64,000 nt of DNA from Pomphorhynchus laevis. Taxonomy: Eukaryota > Acanthocephala > Palaeacanthocephala > Echinorhynchida > Pomphorhynchidae. Positions 49,915-60,714 of this stretch are shown here, one piece after another. Below the pieces are notes generated by a model, which was not told where the DNA came from, did no database searches, and worked only from the letters and a program-made list of their open reading frames with translations. The stretch is from positions 1 to 64,000 of the forward strand of contig WNNJ02001628.1 in NCBI GenBank assembly GCA_012934845.2. The letters are read 5' to 3'. The stretch's first letter is position 1; each line of letters opens with the position of its first letter. Both the position numbers and the translations under genes were made by a program.

Positions 49915-52430
49915 GGAGAAAGAGGAGAACCTTGAGGCACTCCGGTAATAGGGTAAAAATTAAGTGCATCAGGGTCGTATTCATAGCAGAATCGCTTGGT
50001 GTACAGTAAAATCTCCTCATGTGCTAACAATTCTCGCAGTCAACCTGAGGAACCTGAGAGAAGAGATAACGAAGGGAATTGAAATCCTGCTGAATGCAGC
50101 TGAAAAGTCAAGAAAAACAGCTAAAGCAAGCTGAAGACTGTTATCCTTACAAAACTGATACACTTCACTAATTGTTGAATGGACCGAGCGCTCTTTGACA
50201 AACCCATGAAAACTAGGTGGGATCAAATTGAGCATACATAGATGTTCGCGGATTTTACACACAAGCGCATTTTCGTAGATGGACATAAGGGCGTTATGAA
50301 TTGAAATGGGTCGCAGAACTTTAGGACAAGTGATCAATCTCTTTTTAGGTAAAAAACTCGACCGCTGATGTTGATGCCAGCAACATCTGACTGGGAGGCT
50401 AATAACATTGTGATTTCGACCTCCTTTTTCTTACTGTCTGTCAAAAGCTGACAGACACGAGTGGAGAGTGGCGCGTTGGGTTTAGAAGCGCCCGGAAGTG
50501 ACACCTAAGAGATTAGGATATCTGGAACAGGTAGATCACTTCTCCTGAAGTCAACCCAGGGCTGGATTGGTTAAGGAGATTGAATAGCTCCGTAATTATG
50601 TAGGGATAGTTACGCCTCCAAAACTTTGCCAAGGCATTTACTACCGATCCAACCAAAGGATCTATGCTTCCAGTAGAAAACTTCTCCTTCTTGAATATTC
50701 TCCAAAAGGAAGACTGAGAAGTGTAAAGGTGAGCAATACTCGCCTTATCCTTACTCAGCAGGAATCCATATCTAAAGCTTCAGTATTCATTCGAGCGGAC
50801 CTGTCTGGCGGAAACAGAGAGATTGGGAAGGTGTAGCATTTTAGCTAGGACCTTGAGTTTTGTTAGAGTGGGATTGTATATTCGACCTTTATAGGTAGTC
50901 GAAAGAATCGCGGTAGCTTGCGATGAGAGGTAGGAATTTAATTCGGTCAACCTTTCAATTTCAATTCTGGTAAAGAGTTGGATAGCTGCCTGAAAGAAGG
51001 TCACTCTGATGGGATCAAAACAAAACGTCCTCTAGCCGCCAGCGAATTAGGTCATGAAAGGTGGTCTGTTATTGATGCGACTGCTCAGGGAAAATGGGTT
51101 TCAACAACAAAATCTTTTGTAACAGTAATATGTCGAGGAGAGAATTTGTTGTAGAGCAATGAAAGGTGGGGAAGGTGGTTTATTAATAAGATAGTCGATC
51201 CTGGCTCTGCAAAGTGCTGTATTAATCCAACGACCAGTTCTGTTATTGAAGCAAGTAACATATCATAACCGCTCCTCAATATTCGATCCAGAAAGTCACG
51301 GTTCTTGTGAATTTCTCCTGGCCGAATATAGACATTGGCTATGCTAATACGCTTACCGTTCTTGCAGATTGATATAACTAAACAATATAGGGCTAGACAT
51401 GAGTAGTTTAAAAAGAGGGATTATCTTAAAGAGATCTTCACTAGTGTTAAAAGACCTTGAGATTAAGAGAAGTGAGCGGTTATGTACAGAGTAAAGTGGG
51501 TGTAGATGTAGTTAGGGATAAATCGAGTAATATTCTGGAGAAACGGATACGCCGCGTCTCTGGAGGACTATACCATCTGCATCTCTGCTAGATAGAAGGC
51601 TAAGGGCGGAAGCACCTCCCGAATTGCACTGAAGGATATTCAGTGAAAAAGGCACTTGATTACTTCCTATTACGTTGATTTAACCGGAGTTGGACGCCTT
51701 CCACATAGTTGGAACCAGAGGTGGAAAGGTCGCCCTTTCTAACAGGAGAAGACATTTGTTCAAGGTTATTATCTTCATTTCCCTGAGTTGTGACTGCCAA
51801 TAATGAGTTCGTGCGAGCCAGCTTCTTTGGTGGTATTAACTGCGATGCACCATTTCTCTTGTTGGATTTGACTGAACTACTTCTGTTGGTCGTTGCCCTT
51901 CCAACTGGGGAGGCTGGCTAGAATTTCCAAATTGACCAACTAAAGACTTGACCAATTTCAAGACGCTCGATTTATTCATGATATCTAGCATCCATGAACT
52001 TTATGTCAGGAACAGAAATACTTTCTTTATTCTCTCTGTGACAGCTACAGCCAAACTGTTGTGTTTGTGTATATCCGGCCTGTGCCTCTTTTGGTAGTTT
52101 TTAAAGTAGATACATTCTTTAGATCATGCGGGGTGCTTACCCCTGCAGTTCGAGCCGTACGGTTTGCTCTCACATTTGGTTTGATGCATCGTGCTTGATT
52201 CGCATACCCCGCATTTTAGGGGAAGGATCAACTTGATGACCAGTGCCCCTACTGGTGGCAGTTATTACAGTGGGGTAATCTGACTTCAATAGAGTAAATT
52301 CAAATTGTACCCCATAAAAAGGTTACATTGAGTGTTTATTAAAATTTAAGCAACATCCATCGGTGCGCTGCAGAATGCTACCGGTAGTGAAAAACCATTC
52401 TTGCTGGTGATTATTATATTTGGTTAAAAA
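49915..52430 (-). pseudogene. Jockey-like LINE, copy 2 (decayed, ORF1 + ORF2)
   Basis: Minus-strand relative of 27.0-31.3 kb. ORF1 remnant near 52330-51760: YPHCNNCHQ.GHW, KCGVCESS, ESKPYGSNCRGKHPA.SKECIYF knuckles, then linker. ORF2: VPFSLNILQCNSGGASALSLLSSRDADGIVLQ (about 51670), MLLASITELVVGLIQHFAEPGSTILLINH (51250), FFQAAIQLFTRIEIERLTELNSYL (51000), RPISIHNALMSIYENALVCKIREHLCMLNLIPPSFHGFV (50310), LQLALAVFLDFSAAFSRISIPFVISSLRFL (50140) and a TGVPQG-like block at 49950. Breaks are numerous. It is valuable as the comparator that exposes fold-back insertions in copy 1. Confidence 0.8.
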
Positions 52431-52676
52431 AAGTCTTGGTTATTAACATTATTACATTTGAGATAAAATAACACAATCTAAAGTAAATAAACTACTTACA
52501 GTTATTAAAATTCTTACAATTACAAACATTTTACAACTGTGTTACCTTGTACGACCAACGATGACAACCACCCGAAAGAATTTTAGGATCAGGACAATCG
52601 ACTTCCAATAATCTCAAGCAGTCATCCCGGGATATAAGGGCTCTGACTTGACAGTCTAACCGGCGCTAAAGAGGTC

Positions 52677-53810
52677 ATGCCAAGAGGTAAACCGGCGAGC
52701 ATCGCCAGATGCTGTACGTGCAACGGCCAAGCAGCGAAATGCAAAGGTTGCAAGTGTGCGCGGGCAGGAAAGCCATGTTTCAACTGGTCGGCTTTGCAAT
52801 GCTGTACTCGGCAAAGTTCTTTCGCTGCTAACCAGGCTCAACAGTCTGTGGCTTCTGGCGACGATCACAGTGTTAATCGGTTGCTTCCTAGCTCAAATGA
52901 CGATGTACGCAATAGGACACGCTTTACAACGTTAGATGATCCATCACATGATGGAAATTTCGCTAGACATACTGACACTTTCATCAATGCTTATGAGGAG
53001 ATAAAATTTTGGAGGCCAAACCTGTTTCGTGTTCCAAAGTGTTCTGCTGGTACGTTATTCGTCGATCGCCTATTTCATATGTATGTGACACAAAATACGT
53101 CTTTTTTCAACAATGCGCTTTACAGAGCTAGTGTATTCTGTCAACTGTTGCTACAACGCCCGGGGTGTCCAAAAGTGTCGGTTTTGAGGAAAACTCTTGA
53201 AAGGCGATTACAAATGTGGGACGAATCAAAATTAAATGAGTTAATGATTGAAGCTAGAGCTTTACAAAGCAGGAACTCCGAGCAGCTTAATCCAAATACA
53301 AGCAAATGCAATTGGTACACACGATACATTAAGTTATTTACACATGGAAATGTCTCTGCTGCTATGAGAACCTTGCGAGATGGTGAAATCGAGCACCCTG
53401 TTTTGGATACAAATAAACTGTGTGACGGAATAACGAAACGCGAAAAACTTGAGCTACTTCACCCCTCCCCTGTTTCGCAAAATTTAATGGATCTGATTCT
53501 TCACCATCCGCTACCCGGAGTAATTGAACATCATGACGTTATATTTGCTCATATTGGACCAGGTGATATTAAAATCGCATCAAAACGTACACATGGGAGT
53601 GGTGGTCCATCTGGCATGGATGCGAGCGCCTGGCGTGCACTATTGAATGATTTTGGACAGAGATCACATAGACTGGCCGAAAGTGTAGCCAAATTCGCAA
53701 GACAACTTGCAACAAAAGAGATACCGCATCGTCCGTTGAAACCATTTCTCGCGAGCCGGCTTATACCGCTAAATAAAAACCCGGGAGTTCCGTCCTATTG
53801 GTGTGAGTGA
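52677..53810 (+). pseudogene. CxC/RLE LINE protein, N-terminal part, copy b
   Basis: MPRGKPASIARCCTCNGQAAKCKGCKCARAGKPCFNWSALQCC is the Cys-rich domain, followed by the linker (FWRPNLFRVPKCSAGTLFVDRLFHMY, ASVFCQLLLQRPGCPKVSVLRKTLERRLQMW) and the start of RT (RTHGSGGPSGMDASAWRALL, LASRLIPLNKNPGV). The reading leaves frame at about 53790, where one extra C turns the expected VRPIG into VPSYW. It continues in another frame at 53803. The start ATG follows GCGCTAAAGAGGTC. Confidence 0.85.
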
Positions 53811-54867
53811 ATTTTTAAGAAGAATAATAAGAAAAGTTTTGGTGACAGTGGTCAGCAAAGATCTTCAAAAAGTAGCTGGGGCGGAACAGCTATGCGTAGG
53901 ACAACGTTGTTCGACAGAAAAGATAATTCACTCTGTTAGAAAAGCATATTACGAGGATAATCAAACGTGTGTGCTTTTTGTCGACGCTACAAATGCATTT
54001 AACAACATAAACCGAGCACTTTCAATTTTAAATATGAACAAGATATGCCCTTCGCTTACACAGATTTTAAGAAATTGTTACAGCTCAAATCCCGAACTGT
54101 TATTACGGGACGACACTATTCTGTCAAAAGAGGGATGTACTCAGGGCGATATCTTAGCCATGGCCGCATTCAGAGCAGCCACACTCCCATTGATAAGAGA
54201 ACTGAGGAGTCGTGTACCTAACGTCCTACACCGTTGGTATGCGGATGATGCCACTTGCATAGGAAGACTAGACGGAATTTTGGAACTGTGGTCTGTGTTG
54301 GTAGAAGTTGGACCCAAGTATGGTTACATAGTAAATCCAGGCAAGTGTAAACTCCTTGTACATCCGGAACTGCTAGATGCGGCTGCAAGATCCTTCAATG
54401 GAACACAGGTTCAGGTCAATGCTGAAGGGTCAGAGTTACTGGGATCCTTCATTGGTCAGTCAGATTTTGTAAAGAAAAAGATAACCGAGAAAATAAATAC
54501 TTGGATTGGAGATATTGATAAACTTTCTGAGATTGCGTCAGTCGATGCTCAAATTGTGTATGCTGATTTATAACAGGAACTGCAGTTTCGATGGTCATAC
54601 CTATCCAGGACTACACCTATTGAAACCGGAACATTTCTAGTGCTGAAAAAGTCTATATTCAATCGTCTGATACCGAAAATATTTGGCGTAAATCATTGGC
54701 CAGAAGAGTTGTCTGACGTATGTTCACTACTGTTCAGACACGGGGGTATCGGCATTTCGGATCCAAACGATATGGCTTACGTGGCAATATCGATCCTCCT
54801 TGAAGCAGCATATAATCTCACAAGCTCGTACAAACTGGAAATGCATCCTCGCATGTGCTTCAAATAA
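53803..54867 (+). pseudogene. CxC/RLE LINE protein, RT part, copy b
   Basis: SEFLRRIIRKVLVTVVSKDLQKVAGAEQLCVGQRCSTEKIIHSV, VLFVDATNAFNNINRALSIL, KEGCTQGDILAMAAFRAATLPL, VLHRWYADDATCIG, YGYIVNPGKCKLLV and GSELLGSFIGQSDF are RT motifs with an intact YADD. An in-frame TAA at about 54571 interrupts the connection region. The same frame then resumes (QFRWSYLSRTTPIET, FRHGGIGISDPND) to 54867, with a frame change between 54800 and 54860. Confidence 0.87.
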
Positions 54868-55651
54868 TGGAGCTTCATCATGGCTATCAAATCGTTATTT
54901 CGAAAAACGAGATTACAGAATGAGTAATCAAGCTTTCAAGGATGCATTTGTGGCAAGGTATGGTTTTGAGTTCGATGCAACAATTGACAGGTGTTGTTGC
55001 GGAGAAGCTTTCACGACAATACACGCATTATCCTGCCAAACAGGTGGTGTTCCAATCACTCGACACAATATTGACCGAGATATACTCGCTAATTCCATCA
55101 AAGAGGTGTGTTATCATGTCACAGTGGAACCTAAATTGCAAATTGTTGGAAACACGGTTCATTTTGAGCATTCTACAACAACTCGTGCATCAGATGCAAG
55201 ATTAGATATTGCATATAGTAGCTTGGAATATGGAAACGTGGAGCGATCCTTCTTGGATGTATGCGTCTATAACTGCCTTGCCCCGTCATACGTTTCCGGT
55301 CCGACTGCGGGATTTGAATATCATCAATCTAGTATACGAGCAAAGTACGAAGAGCGAGTGTCAAAAATTGAAAGAGGATGTTTCTATCCATTTGTGATGA
55401 CATTCAGCGGAGGCATCAGGCCAGATGCTAACAAAATTATACAATTAATAGCTAGAAAGAGGGCATCAAAATTTAATACAGAATATGCCACGTGTATAAA
55501 TCAGCTTAGAGCAAAGTTGTCGATAGTTGTAGCAAAAACTGCATCGATGTGTCTACGACGACCAATTCGCGAACCACTGTCAACATACCATCGAACCGAA
55601 AATACCAACGAGCACGTGGACCAGTATCAGCTAGCTCGCGGTCAAGCATAA
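54800..55651 (+). pseudogene. CxC/RLE LINE protein, RLE part, copy b
   Basis: NNGASSWLSNRYFEKRDYRMSNQAFKDAFVARYGFEFDATIDRCCCGEAFTTIHALSCQTGGVPITRHNIDRDIL holds the zinc motif. DARLDIAYSSLEYGNVERSFLDVCVYNCLAPSY is the nuclease core (R.D, then FLD). KYEERVSKIERGCFYPFVMTFSGGIRPDANKIIQLIARKRASKFN closes the domain. The sequence lines up with copies at 21.1 and 45.9 kb. It ends normally at LARGQA. Confidence 0.87.
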
Positions 55652-55740
55652 CTACGCCAAAAGGAAGTCGTTCACCAGGTGGAGACACTCAAGTGAACTG
55701 GTGATGGCGATGACAATTGAAATAACTTTAATATAATCAT

Positions 55741-55760
55741 GGGCCCATTTGCGGGAACCC
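55741..55760 (+). promoter_or_regulatory. Shared 3' hairpin motif of RLE LINEs
   Basis: GGGCCCATTTGCGGGAACCC. The inner CCC/GGG and outer GGG/CCC can form one stem with an AA bulge and an ATTTGC loop. It lies about 50 bp before the element's end. Confidence 0.82.
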
Positions 55761-55899
55761 CTCAAGTGTTAGATAATAATAATAATATAATAATAATTAA
55801 TTAAAAAAATATTTTCGACAACAAAAAGAGCTTGAACAGCTCTAACATGTTGGTTCACAACAGGGAAAACAGAAGAAAAATTAAAAAAATTAAATAAAA

Positions 55900-56570
55900 A
55901 AACATAATAATGTGCAATTCAGTCATGACGACAACGCATCCTGAGGTGATTTCGCAACCGTCGTTAAAAACTCCCCTGGTTACAATTTACCGTCACAGCA
56001 GGTAGACCATTCCAGATAGGTACAATTCTATCATGGATTGTTGATATTCGTTTATTGCAGGCTCGTCTTCACTTTAGCATATAGTTGTGACCACGTAGGC
56101 GATCGTTGGTTCTTAGCTCAAACGTGTCCTTGCAACAGTGGCCTGGGGTGATCAAGCACCTCCACACAAACATCAGATCATTAAATTTTAGTGAAATTTT
56201 CACTGGGGAAACGTCAAGACAGCGCACGCGTTCCTCATAAGGTTACGAACGTATGGACCGCACTAAATATGTGCACCGATGGAGAATGCGTTCGTAAGCG
56301 TCCAGCTCAAGCTGGAACTGAGGGTGAGCAACGATGGACCAATACAGCATGTGTGGGAGGATTGCGCATTGGTAAATGGTACGCAATCCCACAGAATCAA
56401 GATGACCGAACACCCTGCGGAACCCCTACAAGCATAGGACGCCATTCAGACAAGACACCGCCGATCTTGACTGTGAAGAAACGAGATGTTAGGAATGAAT
56501 GCAGCCATCTATGGATAGGACCTCTGATAACGTAGTGCCAAAGTGCTGAGATAGTGTTGTGATAAAGTTG
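55900..56570 (-). pseudogene. CR1/Jockey-type LINE, 3' fragment
   Basis: On the minus strand: HYVIRGPIHRWLHSFLTSRFFTVKIGGVLSEW...GVPQG near 56540-56400, then scrambled sequence. The C-terminal domain FNDLMFVWRCLITPGHCCKDTFELRTNDRLRGHNY...IPIWNGLPAVTVNCNQG...LRNHLRMRCRHD follows at 56190-55925. The YADD region is missing. It is strongly decayed. Confidence 0.7.
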
Positions 56571-56576
56571 GTGTTA

Positions 56577-56740
56577 ACCTATCATCCAGGCCTTGCAAAT
56601 GTAATAAAAAAGATGATTCGAATGATGAAAGATTCCGAATCAAATGCAGATAATATGAAGATTGTATTTAAGTTACTTTCTAAATTAGGTAACTATTTGA
56701 CTAGTAATGAATCTGAAAATGTTAGTGGCATACAATAAAT
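56577..56740 (+). other. Short coding-like segment of unknown origin
   Basis: One frame reads HPGLANVIKKMIRMMKDSES...NMKIVFKLLSKLGNYLTSNESENVSGIQ and stops. Composition is protein-like (helical, charged) and the sequence is preceded by a possible acceptor, CTATCATCCAG. It could be a last exon of a host gene or an unrecognised element remnant. I do not recognise the family. Confidence 0.3.
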
Positions 56741-57770
56741 GAGTGCATGTAGTGTAAACGTCCTTAGTGTAAGACATGTGAATTCATAGATAACATCGAT
56801 ACTTATGTTAGTACAACCACCAATCGAAAGTACATTATTAAAGATAATTTCAATTGTGCCACTAAAGGTATTAAATTATTTCTGTATTTCTGTATTCCTG
56901 GTAAATTTTCTGTATCCCTGCTATTCGATTTTCCAACGATTATTGAAAAATCGAAGTCTGAGATGTAGGCACTTTTATTTATTAATGCTTAATAAGACGA
57001 AAAACGAAATAAACTTAGTATTTTATTACAAGCGTTTCTGCCATTCGGCTTTCTTTGCTATTTCTTTTGTGATTTCAACATTAATTTTGGTTATATCTGA
57101 AATGCTAAAGTTTATTATGATTTGAATTAATATAAATTGTCCGTATTTATACAAATTTTCGACATAAAACTAATGCCGTTATCAAGCATCCAGAAAAAGC
57201 ATAAAATAAAACAAAGCAGAAACGCAGTATGTGGGTAGCTCGAACCTCAGGTTCGCAAAGCCTGTAGACAGTTATAACCGTACCCCTAGATTGCAATGCA
57301 ATTCAAAAATTTCGAAGAGTTCGAACAAACCTTTCATCCTTCCGATTGATGCAGGATTTTCTTTCTTAATCAGCAACGATTCGAAGATTCGAAGGTTGTT
57401 GACAGAACCATCGTGTGTTAATGTCTTTGTATTTGGATTGATAAACTGTGTGGTTGAAATCTTACCGTGTTCTCTTCTATGCATTGTTTTATGGCGTTTG
57501 TATTTGTGCTGTTTTAAATGGCTAAAATTGTCTTGATTGTTAAATACTTAAAATGTCTTTTTTAAGTATTTGCTGTTTTAAGTATAGTGCTGTTTTAAGT
57601 ATAGTGCTGTTTTAAATAGCTAAAATTGTCTTGATTGTTAAATACTTAAAATGTCTTTTCAAAACGAGTTTAAGCCTTTTACTGTTTAATTTTTCTTTTG
57701 TGATATTTCACTTGAACAAATATGAGATCACATATATTTACAATTAACGACAACCATCCGCTTGACAATT
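56741..57770. repeat. No gene recognised; local direct repeats
   Basis: GCTAAAATTGTCTTGATTGT...AATACTTAAAATGTC occurs at about 57520 and 57615, and TGCTGTTTTAAGTATAG is repeated three times between. A small palindrome CGAACCTCAGGTTCG lies at about 57240. No similarity to the elements above is seen. Confidence 0.55.
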
Positions 57771-58160
57771 ATCGACAACCATCGACGACATCCGCTCGCT
57801 ACTTACAACTAACGACTACATACAACTAACGCGAACTACTTACAACTAACGCGAACTACAAAAAATTTTGGTTTCTAATAAACATACAGAATCAATAACC
57901 CAAAAACTGAAGACCTTAAAAAAATTTTTTGGTTTCTAATAAACATACAGAATCAATAACCCAAAAACTGAAGAAGATCGTATTAAATTTGGTGTTGAAT
58001 TAGCTACCCATTCAAGTTATATTCAAATTACAATAAATAACATACAATTAATATACACAATCAAGAACAGATCAAGAACATAGTTAAAGATCAAGAAAAT
58101 ATCAAGAACAGAACAAGAAAGTGCATCCTGCAAAAACCCATCAGACCCATCAGATCGACA
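57771..58160 (+). promoter_or_regulatory. 5' region of the PHD-USP LINE: duplicated 5' motif and short repeats
   Basis: CTTACAACTAACGCGAACTA is repeated near 57810-57860. The shared 5' motif plus 25 bp (AAAATTTTGGTTTC, TAATAAACATACAG, AATCAATAACCC, AAAAACTGAAG) is then repeated in tandem (57861-57912 and 57920-57973). ATCAAGAACAG-type repeats lie at 58040-58125, before the ATG at 58161. Confidence 0.65.
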
Positions 58161-60714
58161 ATGGACAGAACGGGTAACAATTTGATTCCATCATCAATTA
58201 CGTCAGCTCACTCCGCCTCACACCCTACAAGTTCTAATGGCGAGTTCATTTCTCAAGTTAATTTTAATGTGCCATATTTGTAGAGAGGTTCGCAACCGGA
58301 AGCGTATAACACAATGTCACGCTTGCGGGAATTATTTTCACCTTTCCTGTGTTGGCCTTACAAAGAAGCAGTCCAAGACGATTCCCAAGTGGGTCTGTAC
58401 GAGTTGCGTGTTTAATCTGACTGGACAAATTGCAACGTATTGCTCAGATACGTCGAAGTCCCTCGTTGGAGTGACTGCAGACCAGAGTGAACAAGACTCT
58501 CATAATGATGATATCTCGGCATTGGCAAAAGTTTGGTCTGCTCCGGTTCAAACGGTTGTTCGACTTCCATGGAGCACCCGTACACATGCTGCACTGTTAT
58601 TCGCTGATGCGATTAAAGCGGTTCTTACAAGGAACAATATTGCTTCATGGGTTCGATTATTGAGTATGCCAAAGTTATGCTTTCACCTGACAGCAACCCA
58701 GCAAGACCGGTTACGTTCACGAGAGGCATCAAAAGCTATTAGCGAACATCTGAACATGTTCGCAAATTCCTGTATTACCGATTTCGCAGGTTCTTTAGCA
58801 GATAAGAGATACTCAAGGAGCACAAACAGGTGTGACAAAGTATCGGAGGTGATCACTATTGCTAGGAGAGGGAACTATGGTAAGGCAGTGCGGCGGCTGA
58901 CGTCAAACAATCTTTGTGACGCTTCGCAGGAAGTGCGAGAACGATTGGTTCAATTACACCCCCGTCAGAGTGTCCAAGGTAAGTTTCCGTTAATGTATCC
59001 GGATATTCAGCGATGCAGTGATATAAGTGACGCTGTACAAGTAGACCGAGACCTTGTGTGGAGAGCCATCCAGTCATTTCAACCGTCAACTTCACCAGGT
59101 TGCCTAGGGTGACGTCCTGAATATTTGCAGGACATGATTGCAGCGGATTGTGGGGGCAGCTTATTGGAGAGGCTTACACAGCTTGTCAACCACTTATTGG
59201 CGGGGCTTGCCCCAACTGAGCTTGCGCCGTGGTTAGCTGGAGCAGCATTGATAGGAGTGCCTAAAATAGATGGAGGGGTTCGGCCAATTGCTTCGGGTGA
59301 GACGCTGCGTCGACTTTGCGCCAAATGTATCTGTATGAAGCTGAGAGGTAGCTTTGCACGGATTCTTCGCCCGACACAACTTGGTGTCTCGACTCCTAAC
59401 GCCATTGAAACAATAATACACAAAGTACGAAGGATTCACACATCGTATAGAAACCGACTTGATTGGGTTTGGGCCAAGATGGACCTGTCCAATGCATTCA
59501 ATTGTGTCAACCGATCATCAATGCTAGACGAGGTGTTTGATCTCACCCCAGAGATTTACCCATGGGTTAGCTGGTGTTATGACAAGCCATAAAATCTAAG
59601 GTTTGGAAACATGGAACCTCTAATATCAGAGCAGGGAGTTCAACAGGGCGATCCTTTGGGACCTTTTCTTTTCTCTCTAGCGATCCAGAAGGTGATTACC
59701 CAGCCCAATGATAGTGAGGGAATCGAAGTTAACTGCTGGTACCTCGATGACGGCATCGTTGGAGGCAACCCTGAGGCTGTGGCTAATACCCTCAACAAAC
59801 TAGAGTAGGGGTTCCACGTTTTGAACCTGAACTTAAATTGGGCAAAGACTGAAGTTACCGGTGATCCGGTAGCTGTTCGGAAGTGCATTTCGCTGTGCAC
59901 AGAACGTCCATCTGCAAATATGACATGTAATTTTCATGTGCTTGGAACACCCATAGGTGACGATATTTTCGTAAACTCACACCTGTACGAGCAAGCTTTC
60001 CCCAAGCTAAAACAAGTAATCGACGCTGTTTCTTCGCTTCCAGATCTGCAGATTGCATATTTGCTGTTGCGTCATTGTGTCGCCGGCCCAAAGATCAATC
60101 ATTTCAACCGTACAATTCCACCCCTAGTAATGGAAAGTTTTTTACACAGGTTTGACCAGGAAGTCATGCAAGCCTTTGAGCGAATAACAGCGACTCAATT
60201 AAATGAGGCCACTCGACAACAAGTTGCGCTCCCTCTAAACATTGGAGGACTCGGTCTGCGAAGTGGAGAGAAGCATTCATTTTGCGCGTATATCTCTAGC
60301 ATATTGTCGGTTGCACGGAATGGATCGCGCGACCCCAGAGAGTACGTAGGTTATGATGACACTTTGAGTCGGATGGTCAGTATGTTACAAAATGAGTTTG
60401 AACCTCTTGCCAACACAAAACAATCACGAATGTCATTTATGGTCGATAAGAAGTCACATGAATGCTTGCTCGGTCAAGCGAACCAATTTGATAGAGCGCG
60501 ACTACTCGCAATAGCAAGACCGCATGCAAGTGCCTGGCTGCAATTAATCCCCTGTCAAATCCAACGAGTAGATCTAGGCCGCCACAATTCTATGGTTGGG
60601 ACTAGCCATTTTCCCAAAGAAACATCGGTGCGACCGTTGCCTTCGTTCATCGGATATTTATGGTCTGCACGCGCTCACATGTCAATACGGGGGACATCGA
60701 GGCCTTCGTCATGA
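58161..60714 (+). pseudogene. PHD-RT part of the USP-bearing LINE
   Basis: A possible true start is the ATG at 58161 (MDRTGNNLIPSSIT), which leaves frame at about 58265. The main frame from 58237 has a C4HC3 PHD finger: CHIC, CHAC, H, C, C..C at residues 12, 15, 27, 30, 35, 38, 54, 57. RT follows: FQPSTSPGCLG, then TGA at 59110 where relatives would have Trp, LIGVPKIDGGVRPIASGETLRRL, LGVSTPNAIETIIHKV, WAKMDLSNAFNCVNRSSML, EQGVQQGDPLGPFLFSLA, CWYLDDGIVGG, NLNWAKTEV, VALPLNIGGLGL and RARLLAIARPHASAWLQLIP. Further in-frame stops are at 59590 and 59806. The catalytic block is YLDD. The frame is lost near 60640. Confidence 0.82.

Larger units (their letters stand above)
52432..55805 (+). mobile_element. 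CxC/RLE LINE, copy b (nearly whole)
   Basis: Begins at an A-run followed by GTCTTGGTTATTAACATTAT, a diverged form of the shared 5' motif. The 5' UTR is about 240 bp with no tandem array. The protein runs 52677-55651 in three frames with one in-frame stop. The 3' UTR holds the GGGCCCATTTGCGGGAACCC hairpin at 55741 and ends in a TAATAATAA-type tail near 55800. Confidence 0.82.

Noticed and set aside
50435-50457. Inverted repeat TGTCTGTCA...TGACAGACA in the Jockey-like LINE copy 2
   Set aside because: The other copy has related sequence around the same place (CTGTCAGCTTTTGACTG), so the pairing is mostly natural coding sequence and not a fold-back scar.
57236-57290. tRNA-like GGTTCGA arm
   Set aside because: The sequence is a small palindrome. 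No acceptor, D or anticodon arms could be found.
57231-57536. 101-residue plus-strand reading frame
   Set aside because: No domain, and biased hydrophobic composition from T-rich DNA. Not supported as a gene.
58237-59112. Host PHD-finger gene next to a LINE
   Set aside because: The PHD frame continues directly into the RT block (FQPSTSPG) with a single stop between, so it is part of the LINE protein.
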